56,471 nucleotides of DNA. It comes from Streptomyces sp. ISL-36. GTDB lineage: Bacteria; Actinomycetota; Actinomycetes; Streptomycetales; Streptomycetaceae. Positions 9,409 to 16,963 of this stretch are shown here, piece after piece. The position numbers and the translations under genes were made by a program. The stretch lies in assembly GCF_018614205.1 (NCBI RefSeq), contig NZ_JAGGOS010000076.1, positions 1-56,471 on the forward strand, given 5' to 3'. A model generated the notes under the pieces. That model searched no databases, was not told the origin of the DNA, and was given only the letters and a program-made list of their open reading frames with translations. Within the stretch, counting starts at the first letter, position 1. Each line of letters starts with the position of its first letter.

Positions 9409-10414
9409 CCTCAGGGGCCGGTCCCGAGCTGTCCCGCACGGTCAGCTCGGGCGGCAGGAGGACGACCTCCTCGCCCGGGCGGTCCTGCAGCTTGGCCATC
9501 AGAAGCTCCACCGCCCGCCGCCCGAGCTCCTGCGCGGGGACCGCGACGGAGGTGAGCCGGACGGAGGCCTGGGCGGCGACCTGTTCGGGACATACGGCGA
9601 CCACGGAGACGTCCTCCGGTACGGCGCGCCCGTCCTGGCGCAGCAGGGCGAGCAGCGGCTCCACCGCTGCCTCGTTCTGTACGACGAACCCGGTGGTGCC
9701 CGGCCGTTCGTCGAAGATCCTGCCGAGCGTCCCGGCGAGGGGGCCGTAGCCGCCCTCGCACGGCCGGTGCAGCACGCTGAGGCCCCGCCGCGCGGCGCGG
9801 TCGCGCAGCCCGGCGAGGGTCCGTTCGGCGAAGCCGGTGTGCCGTTCGTAGACGCCGGGCGCCTCGCCGATGACGGCGAGGTCCCGGTGTCCGAGGTCCG
9901 CCAGATGATCGGCGCACAGGGCGCCGGTCGCCGTGAAGTCGAGGTCGACGCAGGTGAGTCCCGAGGGGTCGGCCGGCAGTCCGACGAGGACCGCGGGCTG
10001 GCCGCCCGCTCGGAGCAACGGCAGCCGCTCGTCGTCGAGTTGGATGTCCATCAGGATCATCGCCTCGGCGAGTCCGCTGCCGGTGACGCGCTGCACCGCG
10101 GCGGGGCCCTCCTCGCCGGTGAGGAGGAGGACGTCGTAGCCGTGGACGCGGGCCGTGGTGGCGATGGCGATGGCGATCTCCATCATCACGGGCACGTACA
10201 TGTCGGTGCGCAGCGGCACCGTCAGGGCGATGATGCGGGACCGGCTGCTGGCGAGGGCCCTGGCTCCGGCGTGGGGGTGGTAACCGAGGTGCTCGATGCT
10301 GTCGCGGACCCGCTGTCGGGTGACGGCGGAGATGGAGCGCTTGCCGCTGAGGACGTAGCTGACCGTGCTGGCCGACACTCCGGCGTGCCGGGCTACCTCG
10401 GCAAGGGTGACCAT
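9395..10414 (-). CDS. LacI-family repressor of the xyloglucan operon
   Basis: 339-residue LacI/GalR regulator. The helix-turn-helix is at residues 2-25 (VTLAEVARHAGVSASTVSYV), followed by the hinge (ALASSRSR) and the type I periplasmic-binding-like effector domain. The start at 10414 places the HTH at residue 2, as in most family members; upstream in-frame extension has no ribosome site and crosses the operator. It is convergent with, and overlaps, the GH12 gene by 14 bases. Two perfect GAAGCGCTTC palindromes flank its promoter, so autoregulation is likely. The effector is presumably a xyloglucan or cello-oligosaccharide (inference from neighbours). The matching operator for the transporter operon would lie upstream of the window. 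Confidence 0.93.
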   Translation of the reverse strand: MVTLAEVARHAGVSASTVSYVLSGKRSISAVTRQRVRDSIEHLGYHPHAGARALASSRSRIIALTVPLRTDMYVPVMMEIAIAIATTARVHGYDVLLLTGEEGPAAVQRVTGSGLAEAMILMDIQLDDERLPLLRAGGQPAVLVGLPADPSGLTCVDLDFTATGALCADHLADLGHRDLAVIGEAPGVYERHTGFAERTLAGLRDRAARRGLSVLHRPCEGGYGPLAGTLGRIFDERPGTTGFVVQNEAAVEPLLALLRQDGRAVPEDVSVVAVCPEQVAAQASVRLTSVAVPAQELGRRAVELLMAKLQDRPGEEVVLLPPELTVRDSSGPAPEVSSR

Positions 10415-10432
10415 CCACACTCCCGGGTGTGT

Positions 10433-10442
10433 GAAGCGCTTC
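10433..10442. promoter_or_regulatory. LacI-type operator O1 (GAAGCGCTTC)
   Basis: Perfect 10-base palindrome with the central CG typical of LacI-family operators, in the context TGTGAAGCGCTTCGATGC. It lies just upstream of the repressor start codon and downstream of the predicted transcription start, so repressor bound here would block its own transcript. Confidence 0.72.
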
Positions 10443-10482
10443 GATGCGGCGTCATGCGGTTCATCCGGCTCTGAACAGGGAG

Positions 10483-10511
10483 ACCGTATCTCGGGGAGAC
10501 GGAGGTGTCCA
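10483..10511 (-). promoter_or_regulatory. predicted housekeeping promoter of the lacI gene
   Basis: Reading on the minus strand, TGGACA (10511-10506), a 17-base spacer, then TACGGT (10488-10483). This is a good match to the HrdB-type consensus and would start transcription near 10476. It sits between the two operator palindromes. Confidence 0.55.
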
Positions 10512-10531
10512 GGTGTCGGGCTGATCACGTC

Positions 10532-10541
10532 GAAGCGCTTC
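10532..10541. promoter_or_regulatory. LacI-type operator O2 (GAAGCGCTTC)
   Basis: Second perfect copy of the palindrome, extended to CGAAGCGCTTCG at 10531-10542 and followed by the same GAT as O1. Centre-to-centre distance to O1 is 99 bases. The site is about 20 bases upstream of the -35 box, a geometry that would allow looping between two repressor dimers. Confidence 0.7.
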
Positions 10542-10560
10542 GATCCCTCTGTGCGTCGGG

Positions 10561-11478
10561 TCAACCGGTCGCTGGCGGGACGACCGCGACCGGGCAGTGC
10601 GCGTGATGCAGGACGGCGTGGGCGACCGAGCCCATGAGGAGCGACTCGACCCGATGCCGGTGATGGCGGCCCACCACCACGAGACCGGCGACGCGGGAAC
10701 CCTCGACGAGCCGCCCCGCCGCGTCCGCCGGAACGACCGTGGGCGTGACCTCGACGTCCGGATACCGCGCGGTGAACGGACGCAGCCGCTCCTCCTGCTG
10801 CCGTGCCGTCTCGCGGACCAGGTCCGGAACGTCGTCCACGGGCAGGGGCGGCGGTACCTGCAGGGCGGGAGCCGGCGGGCCGACCAGCATGACCGGCGAC
10901 GGCGGAAGCCGGTAGGCGGTCACCGCTTCGAGGCCCACCTCCCGCCGCTGGGCGGCCTCGAAGGCGAAGTCCAGGACCTCGTCCGAGGTCTCCTCGACAT
11001 GGAGCCCGACCAGGACCCGGCCCGCCGCCGCGTCGCTCTCCAGGGACGCGGTGCGCGCCTCGTGCGGAACGACGACGACCGGACAGGGCGCCGCCGAGGC
11101 CAGAGCCCGGCTGGTGGAGCCGAGCAGCAGGCTCGCGAAGCCGCCCCGCCCACGGGACCCGACGGCCAGCAGCCGAGCGGCGCCGGCCGCCCCGAGCAGG
11201 GCGTCGGTCACCGAGCCGTCGAGCGACGCGTACCGTACGGGCACCTCTTGGGCCCGGCCTTCGATCCACGCACGGACGCCGTCGACGACCGTGTCGGGGA
11301 TCGTGGGCGCCTCGCCCAGCGAGGCGATGCGGGCGGCCCCGAGCTGGAGCTCCTCCGGGCGTACATGGGCCACGACGAGGGGAGCGCCGAGCCCGCGGGC
11401 GGCGCTCAGCGCCCACTCCAACGCCCTGTGGCTGTGCTCCGAACCATCCACACCCACGACAACCGACTTTTCGCTCAT
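10561..11478 (-). CDS. tandem-domain universal stress protein (UspA family)
   Basis: 305 residues made of two Usp domains (about 1-145 and 150-300), each an ATP-binding-type alpha/beta fold. Domain 1 begins VVVGVDGSEHSHRALEWA and carries the full nucleotide motif GSRGRGGFASLLLGSTSRA. Domain 2 keeps a shorter version (GRHHRHRVESLLMGSVAHAV) with a His-rich stretch where glycines usually occur, so its nucleotide binding is less certain. Cytoplasmic, role in stress or dormancy physiology by family. It is transcribed away from the PfkB gene and toward the lacI promoter region, with no evident operon partner. Confidence 0.92.
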   Translation of the reverse strand: MSEKSVVVGVDGSEHSHRALEWALSAARGLGAPLVVAHVRPEELQLGAARIASLGEAPTIPDTVVDGVRAWIEGRAQEVPVRYASLDGSVTDALLGAAGAARLLAVGSRGRGGFASLLLGSTSRALASAAPCPVVVVPHEARTASLESDAAAGRVLVGLHVEETSDEVLDFAFEAAQRREVGLEAVTAYRLPPSPVMLVGPPAPALQVPPPLPVDDVPDLVRETARQQEERLRPFTARYPDVEVTPTVVPADAAGRLVEGSRVAGLVVVGRHHRHRVESLLMGSVAHAVLHHAHCPVAVVPPATG

Positions 11479-11632
11479 AACCAGATCATTTCAGGCCGCG
11501 GGCCGGCCCGCCCGGCACGACGCCCGCACTGCGCACGGAACGACGCCCGGCACGGCGCCCGGCCGGCCCGAAACGGCGCCCGGCCGGTCAAGCCATAGGG
11601 TGGGGCCCAGCGGGACAGGAGAGGTGGAAACT

Positions 11633-12544
11633 GTGAGTCAACAGCACGCGGAATACGACGTCTTGGTGATCGGCGGCAGCGGCGTGGACATCGTCATCCG
11701 GGTCGACTCCCTGCCCGTCCCGCTCGCCGACTCCGTCCATGTCGGTCCGATCGAGGAGTGGCCCGGCCACACCGGGGCGAACGTCGCTCTCGGGGCGCGG
11801 GCGCTCGGCCTGCGCGTGGCGTTCCTGGACTGCATCGGCGACGACTGGACCGGTGCGCTGGTGCGCGAGCGCCTCGCCAAGGGCGATGTGGAGTTCGACG
11901 CCGTGATCTCGGCGGCGGGCACGCGCCGGGCGGTGAACCTTGTGGACGCGACCGGGCGCCGGATGTCGTTCTACGACGGGCGCGACCCCGCCGATCTGCG
12001 CATGCCGCGGGAGGTGTACCTGCCCCGGCTGCGCCGCGCGCGCCACGTCCACCTCTCCATCACGAACTTCACGCGCTTCCTGTACGACGACATCGAGGAC
12101 CTCGGGATCCCCGTCTCCACCGATCTGCACGACTGGGACGGACTGGCGGAGCACCACCGGGAGTTCGCTCTCCGCTCCGATCTCGTCTTCCTCAGTGCGG
12201 AGGGAGCCGGCGAGGGAACCCCCGCCCTGATGCGCGAGATCCTCCGCGAGGGCCGCGCCCGGACCGTGGTCGCCACGGCGGGAGCGAACGGTTCCTACGT
12301 CCTCACCAGGGACGGCGGCCCGACGCCGCACCACGTACCGGCAGTCGTGCCCCCGTCGCCGGTCGTCGACACCAACGGCGCCGGCGACGCCTACGTCTCC
12401 GGCTTCCTGTACGGCAGGCTCGGCGGCCGTGACGTCCTCGACTGCGCCCGCCTGGGCACCGTGGCGGGAGCCCACGCCTGTACGGCACCGGGCTCCACCG
12501 CTCTCATCGGCCCCGAGGCCCTGTCGGCGGCCTTCGGAGAGTGA
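11633..12544 (+). CDS. PfkB-family carbohydrate kinase
   Basis: 303-residue ribokinase/PfkB-type sugar kinase. It opens with the family core VLVIGGSGVDIVIRVDSLP, has the glycine-rich substrate region (GHTGANVALGARALGLRVAFL), and ends with signature 2, DTNGAGDAYVSGFLYG, whose GAGD aspartate is the catalytic base. The GTG start at 11633 is preceded by AGGAGAGG; the upstream frame has Arg/Pro-rich spurious composition. It would phosphorylate a sugar or nucleoside using ATP in the cytoplasm. Substrate is not deducible; proximity to the sugar operon makes a released monosaccharide possible. It stands alone, divergent from the Usp gene, and is followed by a strong hairpin. Confidence 0.92.
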   Translation: MSQQHAEYDVLVIGGSGVDIVIRVDSLPVPLADSVHVGPIEEWPGHTGANVALGARALGLRVAFLDCIGDDWTGALVRERLAKGDVEFDAVISAAGTRRAVNLVDATGRRMSFYDGRDPADLRMPREVYLPRLRRARHVHLSITNFTRFLYDDIEDLGIPVSTDLHDWDGLAEHHREFALRSDLVFLSAEGAGEGTPALMREILREGRARTVVATAGANGSYVLTRDGGPTPHHVPAVVPPSPVVDTNGAGDAYVSGFLYGRLGGRDVLDCARLGTVAGAHACTAPGSTALIGPEALSAAFGE

Positions 12545-12560
12545 CGCCGACGCACCACCC

Positions 12561-12591
12561 CCGGTGGACGGGACACCCCACCGTCCACCGG
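12561..12591 (+). terminator. hairpin after PfkB gene
   Basis: Perfect 11-bp inverted repeat CCGGTGGACGG / CCGTCCACCGG with a 9-base loop, 17 bases after the kinase stop. No T-run follows, which is usual for Streptomyces terminators. The right arm is part of the first unit of the adjoining 18-bp repeat. Confidence 0.55.
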
Positions 12592-12653
12592 CGTTCACCC
12601 GTCCACCGGCGCTCACCCGTCCACCGGCGCTCACCCGTCCACCGGCGCCCACG
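12582..12653. repeat. four 18-bp tandem repeats
   Basis: Four adjacent units of CGTCCACCGGCGYTCACC (12582, 12600, 12618, 12636). Units 2 and 3 are identical and unit 4 has diverged at its end. They fill the gap between the kinase and the convergent cupin gene. Confidence 0.85.
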
Positions 12654-12687
12654 CCGGGCGCCGGTGCGCGGCGGGGGAGAGGAGGGA

Positions 12688-13056
12688 TCAGCCCCGTGAG
12701 GCGGCCTTCACGTGCTCGATCACCTCGGTGTACTCCTTCGTCGGCGAGAAGTCCACGTAGTCGCAGTCCTCGAGCGCCTCGGGAGCGTGACCCGGAGGCC
12801 AGTAGAAGGCCTCACCGGCCTCGTAGACATGGTCCCCGTCCTTGGTACGCATCTTCAGGCGGCCGGAGAAGAGATACCCCCAGTGCGGGCACTGGCACAG
12901 GTCGTCCGTCATGCCCTTGAGGGCGGGCCCCATGTCCGTGCCGGCGGGCAGGTGGACGAAGGACACGCTGGTGTCGCCGCCGATGTCCCGCGTCCGCAGT
13001 TCCACGCCGTTGCCCTCGATGGCCACGGGTGTGTCGTTCCGCGTCGTTGCCGTCAT
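12688..13056 (-). CDS. small single-domain cupin protein
   Basis: 122 residues with a cupin-type beta-barrel pattern: GPALKGMTDDLCQCPHWGYLFSGRLKM and DGDHVYEAGEAFYWPPGHAPEALED correspond to the two cupin motifs. The usual metal-binding His/Glu set is only partly present (H near residue 58 and H near 90), with a CQC pair before motif 1. The ATG at 13056 follows GGAGG closely. Such small cupins often act as sensors or isomerase/dioxygenase-like enzymes; no reaction can be named. It shares the convergent repeat-filled gap with the kinase. Cytoplasmic. Confidence 0.75.
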   Translation of the reverse strand: MTATTRNDTPVAIEGNGVELRTRDIGGDTSVSFVHLPAGTDMGPALKGMTDDLCQCPHWGYLFSGRLKMRTKDGDHVYEAGEAFYWPPGHAPEALEDCDYVDFSPTKEYTEVIEHVKAASRG

Positions 13057-13194
13057 GGCGCCTCCACGGCTGATCCGCTCCGGTGCTCGCCGGAGCTGAG
13101 CTGTCCCGGTGTACGGCTTCTCCTCCCAGTCTCCCCCCGCGCGCCCGGCCCGGCCCGCCGGGTGCGGGCGGGGCGGCCGGACGCGGGGGCGGAG

Positions 13195-13788
13195 TCAGCC
13201 CGTGAACGGTGGCAGGGCGGCGAACTCCGGAACCACCTCGACGCCCTCGGCGAGCGCCCCGAGCACCGCCCTGACCCGGGTCAGCGGGTGATCGGGGAAC
13301 CGGTCGTCGAACCGGGCGTGGTCAGCGGCGTGGAAGGGCAGGCCGCCCTGGACCTCCGGTGCGTAGGGGTGGGGCCGGAAGAAGGCGTCGGGACCGACCT
13401 CGGCCATCACCATCGCCTCCCGCATGCCGGTCGTCCCGCGCTCGGGCGCCTGGACCTTCACGACGGTGCTGCACCGGGCGCGGGGGACGGTGAAACTGCC
13501 GATGAAGACCTGGCCGTGGGCCTGACCGGGCATCGGCAGCTTCAGTATCTGTCGCAGCGCGGGCAGTCCGCCCAGCGGCTTCACCGACGCCTCGATCAGC
13601 CCGCCTCCGGCCTGGGCGGTCATCCGCGTCAGCGCGGCACGCAGCGAGGGGCCGTCGTCCAGCGCGGCGGGCAGGTCGGGAGGCAGCCCGAAGAAGTGCA
13701 GCGACACCACGTCGCCCGCGTCATTGACCCAGACATCGGGTTCGACGTTCCGGAATCCCGGCAGTTCCATGCCGACAAGTGCTCTCAT
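13195..13788 (-). CDS. conserved hypothetical protein
   Basis: 197 residues if started at ATG 13788 (MRALVGMELPGFRN); ATG 13770 is an alternative, and neither has a strong ribosome site. No signal peptide or membrane segment. The sequence has protein-like composition throughout (VNDAGDVVSLHFFGLPPDLP, GQVFIGSFTVPRARCSTVVKVQAPERG) and normal codon bias, so it is very likely real. I do not recognise the family. It reads in the same direction as the downstream cupin and as the upstream serine hydrolase, with gaps of about 75-140 bases, so co-transcription is possible. Confidence 0.7.
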   Translation of the reverse strand: MRALVGMELPGFRNVEPDVWVNDAGDVVSLHFFGLPPDLPAALDDGPSLRAALTRMTAQAGGGLIEASVKPLGGLPALRQILKLPMPGQAHGQVFIGSFTVPRARCSTVVKVQAPERGTTGMREAMVMAEVGPDAFFRPHPYAPEVQGGLPFHAADHARFDDRFPDHPLTRVRAVLGALAEGVEVVPEFAALPPFTG

Positions 13789-13864
13789 GACCGGTGATGA
13801 TGGCGTACGCCCCCGTCGCAGGTGAACGAAGGGGGGTACGAGAGCGCCACCTGGCCTTCGAGCC

Positions 13865-15244
13865 CTACCGCGCAGACCTGTCGTGGAACAGCGCCTCCGG
13901 ACCGAGCAGCCGGTCGGGCACCGTCCGCGTACTCCGCATACTCTGCGGACTCTGCGGGCCCGCACGGCGAGCCGACGCGGCAGGCCCGGCGAGTGCGCCG
14001 TCGACGTGTGCGTACAGCGCGTCGGTGATGGGATCCGGCAGCGGATTGCCCTGGTCGTCGAAGCGCTGGTACTTCATCAGGTTGTAGCCGACGGCGACCT
14101 GTCGGCTGCCGTCCTCGGTGGAGAGGGCCCAGGTACCGGCGCCGAAGACCGCGCCGTCGTGTCCCCAGTACCAACCACCGCTGGGCATCCGCAGGGTGTA
14201 GATGCCCAGGCCGTACCGCATCAGGGGCTCCTCGCCCGGCGGTGTCTCGTAGGCGGGGACGGTGGTCTTCATCGCCCGCAGCTCCGCCGGGCCCAGCAGG
14301 CGGCCACTGAGCAGCGTGCGGTAGAAGTCGTTGAGATCGCGCGTCGTCGAGACCAGGGCGCCGGCCGTGCCGGCCCAGGACATGTCGTACACGCTGTAGT
14401 CGCGCGGCGGGTCGATCAGACCGAACATCGATTCGTACATTCCGGCGTGCGGCCCCCGGATGTACGGCGAGCGGGGGAAGTAGGTGTGGCGCAGGCCGGC
14501 CTTGTGGATGACGTTCCGGGTGAGGTACGCCTCGGGCTCCTGGCCCGTGACGCGCTTCAGGAGCAGCCCGGCGAGGATGTAGTTGGTGTTGGAGTAGGAG
14601 TGCTTCCCGCGCTCCGCGACGGGCGGGGCCGCGAGACCCAGGCGGACCAGCTCCTCAGGGGCGATATGGCGCGAGCGGTGCTCGTCGAGGACCTTGCCGG
14701 GGTTCTCCAGGACGCCGGGGAAGGCGGGCAGGACGTAATCCGCGATGCCACTGGTGTGGTTGAGCAGCATGCGTACGGTGATCTGCCGTCCGCGCTCGCC
14801 GGGAACGAGGTCGGGCAGATAGCGGCCGATCGGGGCGTCCAGGTCGATGCGGCCCGCGCCGACCTGCTGGAGGACGCCGACGGCGGTGAAGGTCTTGGTG
14901 ATGCTGCCGATCCGGTGCTCGAAGTCGGTCCGCGCCGGCCGTCCGGTGTCCACGTCAGCGACGCCGGTCGCTCCGCGCCACTGCGCGGAGCCGTCGCGGA
15001 CCGCCGACCAGGCGCCGTACATGCCGGCCTCGTGGAAGGCGTCCAGGGAGGCGCGCAACGCCGCGCGGTCGAGGGGGCGGCCCGTGAGGACGGAAGCGGT
15101 CGGGGCGGCGGGGGAGGCGGTGCCGGGGGAGGCGGCCTGTGCGGGTAACGCGGCGGCGGAGAGGGCGAGTACGGTCGCCGCGGCGACCGCGGAGAGGCGG
15201 ACTCCGCGGAGCGCGGCGGAGGGCGTCGGGCGGGGCGAAGACAT
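13865..15244 (-). CDS. secreted serine hydrolase, class C beta-lactamase / DD-peptidase family
   Basis: 459 residues from ATG 15244, with a clear Sec signal (RLSAVAAATVLALSAAALPAQA). Alternative ATG at 15280 has no ribosome site. Penicillin-binding-type active site: SITK with nucleophile S114 and K117, the YSN motif, and HDG in place of KTG. Family S12 members include D-alanyl-D-alanine carboxypeptidases, esterases and class C beta-lactamases. The extended substrate region DYVLPAFPGVLENPGKVLDEHR resembles Streptomyces R61-like carboxypeptidases, so a DD-peptidase role is favoured but not proven. The last 40 residues are Ser/Arg-rich and probably disordered. The gene is divergent from corA. 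Confidence 0.88.
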   Translation of the reverse strand: MSSPRPTPSAALRGVRLSAVAAATVLALSAAALPAQAASPGTASPAAPTASVLTGRPLDRAALRASLDAFHEAGMYGAWSAVRDGSAQWRGATGVADVDTGRPARTDFEHRIGSITKTFTAVGVLQQVGAGRIDLDAPIGRYLPDLVPGERGRQITVRMLLNHTSGIADYVLPAFPGVLENPGKVLDEHRSRHIAPEELVRLGLAAPPVAERGKHSYSNTNYILAGLLLKRVTGQEPEAYLTRNVIHKAGLRHTYFPRSPYIRGPHAGMYESMFGLIDPPRDYSVYDMSWAGTAGALVSTTRDLNDFYRTLLSGRLLGPAELRAMKTTVPAYETPPGEEPLMRYGLGIYTLRMPSGGWYWGHDGAVFGAGTWALSTEDGSRQVAVGYNLMKYQRFDDQGNPLPDPITDALYAHVDGALAGPAASARRAGPQSPQSMRSTRTVPDRLLGPEALFHDRSAR

Positions 15245-15363
15245 TCGAAGGCCTGCTTTCGTCGACGGTGCTTGCGTCATGGACGACCGGTGGTGATCAC
15301 ATCCTTGCGGCGCCGTCCCGGCCCGCCCTCCGCCTCCAGGAGGATCCTGCGCACAGGAAGAGG

Positions 15364-15375
15364 TGACATTTGTCA
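15364..15375. promoter_or_regulatory. palindrome TGACATTTGTCA in the hydrolase/corA divergent region
   Basis: Twelve-base dyad (arms TGACA/TGTCA) in the 220-base gap between the two divergent genes, 120 bases from the hydrolase start and 90 from corA. It has the form of a regulator binding site; no regulator is identified nearby. Confidence 0.35.
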
Positions 15376-15464
15376 GGAGTGGCGGCCCTCGGGGCCCCCG
15401 GTCCGGCTCCCGTGGGGCGGGCGCGCGATGGCACACTGGCCGCTGATCGTCCTGAGGAGCCCAC

Positions 15465-16553
15465 GTGCCGATAATCCGCAACCTCCGGCGCAGTGTCCGC
15501 CGCGCCTATCGCCGGACCGTCGACCTGAGTCACCCGGCGCGCTCGCCGCTGGGAACCGCCGTCGTCAACTGCGTGCTGTACGAGGACGGGGCGCGGCAGC
15601 AGGGGGCGTGCCCCGCGCACGAGGCGGTGCGGCGGGTCCGCAAGTCCGGCGACGGATTCGTCTGGATCGGTCTGCACGAGCCGTCCGTGGAGGAGTTCGC
15701 GGGGCTCGCCGAGCTGTTCGGGCTGCATCCGCTGGCCGTCGAGGACGCCGTCCACGCCCATCAGCGGCCCAAACTGGAGCGGTACGACGACACGCTCTTC
15801 GCCGTCTTCAAGACGGTCCGCTACGTCGAGCACGAGGAGCTCACCGCCACCAGCGAGGTCGTGGACACCGGCGAGCTGATGGTGTTCACGGGTTCCGACT
15901 TCGTCATCACGGTCCGGCACGGCAGGCACGGTTCCCTCGGCCCGCTGAGGGAGGCCCTGGAGGCGGAGCCCGAGCAGCTGGCCAAGGGGCCCGCGGCCGT
16001 GCTCCACGCCATCGCGGACCATGTGGTCGACGACTACCTGGCCGTCGCGGACGCCGTGCAGAACGACATCGACGCCGTCGAGACCGCGGTCTTCAGCGAG
16101 CACTCCTCCCGCAACGACGCGGGCCGGGTCTACCAGCTGAAGCGGGAACTCCTCGAACTGAAGCGGGCGGTGACCCCGCTCCATCGCCCCTTGCAGGCCC
16201 TGGCCTCCCAGCCGCTGCCGCTGATCGGCCCCGACATCCAGCCGTACTTCCGTGACGTCGCCGACCATCTGTCCCGGATCACCGAACAGATCACGTCGTT
16301 CGACGCCCTGCTCGACTCCATCCTGCAGGCCCATCTCGCCCAGGTGACCGTCGCGCAGAACGAGGACATGCGCAAGATCACCGCCTGGGCGGCGATCATC
16401 GCCGTGCCCACCATGGTGTGCGGGGTGTACGGCATGAACTTCGAGCACATGCCGGAACTGCGCTGGACCTACGGCTACCCGTTCGTGCTCGGCGCGATGG
16501 CCGCGGCATGCTTCCTGCTCCACCGTAGCTTCCGCCGCAACGGCTGGCTCTGA
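15465..16553 (+). CDS. corA: CorA-family magnesium/divalent cation transporter
   Basis: 362 residues from GTG 15465, with GAGGAG 9 bases upstream. A large acidic N-terminal cytoplasmic domain and long helix precede two C-terminal membrane helices. The signature GMN loop is present in VCGVYGMNFEHMPEL, which marks the pore entrance of CorA/Mrs2 channels. The short positively charged tail FRRNGWL is cytoplasmic. It would take up Mg2+ as a pentamer in the inner membrane. The stop codon lies inside the first unit of an 18-bp tandem repeat, so the C-terminal tail and stop have been duplicated downstream. Confidence 0.95.
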   Translation: MPIIRNLRRSVRRAYRRTVDLSHPARSPLGTAVVNCVLYEDGARQQGACPAHEAVRRVRKSGDGFVWIGLHEPSVEEFAGLAELFGLHPLAVEDAVHAHQRPKLERYDDTLFAVFKTVRYVEHEELTATSEVVDTGELMVFTGSDFVITVRHGRHGSLGPLREALEAEPEQLAKGPAAVLHAIADHVVDDYLAVADAVQNDIDAVETAVFSEHSSRNDAGRVYQLKRELLELKRAVTPLHRPLQALASQPLPLIGPDIQPYFRDVADHLSRITEQITSFDALLDSILQAHLAQVTVAQNEDMRKITAWAAIIAVPTMVCGVYGMNFEHMPELRWTYGYPFVLGAMAAACFLLHRSFRRNGWL

Positions 16554-16613
16554 CGCAACGGCTGGCTCTGACGCGGCGGCCGGCTCTGACGCGGCGGCCG
16601 GCTCCGACGCCGA
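16542..16613. repeat. four 18-bp repeats that duplicate the corA tail and stop codon
   Basis: Units of GGCTGGCTCTGACGCRRC begin at 16542, 16560, 16578 and 16596. Unit 1 contains the last corA codons and its TGA; units 2 and 3 repeat an in-frame TGA; unit 4 has lost it (CGA). Read-through of the first stop would meet the next one 18 bases later. Confidence 0.85.
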
Positions 16614-16638
16614 GCCGCCGGGCGTGCCGGAAATGAGC

Positions 16639-16667
16639 TGGACCGGCGAGGTCGTCCTGGCTACGGT
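16639..16667 (+). promoter_or_regulatory. predicted promoter of the exporter leader
   Basis: TGGACC (16639-16644), 17-base spacer, TACGGT (16662-16667). The expected start of transcription falls at or within a base or two of the ATG at 16674, predicting a leaderless message. Confidence 0.5.
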
Positions 16668-16673
16668 GGTGTC

Positions 16674-16742
16674 ATGTCCAGCCCCGAGTCGGACAGACGC
16701 GTGCCACCGGCCGCCCGGTGGCTCCCCGTTCTGTCCCACTGA
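16674..16742 (+). CDS. putative 22-residue leader peptide of the chloramphenicol exporter
   Basis: Short frame of 22 codons starting with ATG 16674 and ending at TGA 16740, about 220 bases before the exporter start. It ends LPVLSH. The promoter just upstream would make it leaderless. Downstream lie GGCCTCTGAGGCC (16751-16763), CTGCC/GGCAG (16774-16787) and GGACAG (16787-16792). The last can pair with CTGTCC inside the final leader codons (16731-16736). CU-rich stretches at 16857-16863 and 16874-16879 could mask the exporter GGAG. This arrangement fits drug-induced ribosome stalling that changes RNA folding, as known for other chloramphenicol and macrolide genes. Function is inferred from layout only. 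Confidence 0.45.
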   Translation: MSSPESDRRVPPAARWLPVLSH

Positions 16743-16963
16743 AGCACCGCGGCCTCTGAGGCCGTTCGCCGTGCTGCCCGTCGGCAGGACAGGGCCGTAG
16801 CCGTCGGACGTCGCCGCTCGCCCCTCGCCCGGGGAAGCGGACCCTTCGCGGAGCGACCCCTCCGACGCTTCCCCTCCTCGCGCGGTGTTCGCGCATGCCC
16901 CTCGCACCGGCGTCGACCGACGCGGGTGCGATCGACGCTGCTGCCCGGCTGTGGAGTCCTTCG

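Noticed and set aside
9395..11416. 673-codon minus frame joining lacI to a region opposite Usp
   Set aside because: Only the part from 10414 down is LacI; upstream residues are low-complexity and cross the operators and the Usp gene.
14057..14066. CGAAGCGCTGG, a partial match to the xyloglucan LacI operator
   Set aside because: Lies inside the serine hydrolase coding region and only half the palindrome is kept.
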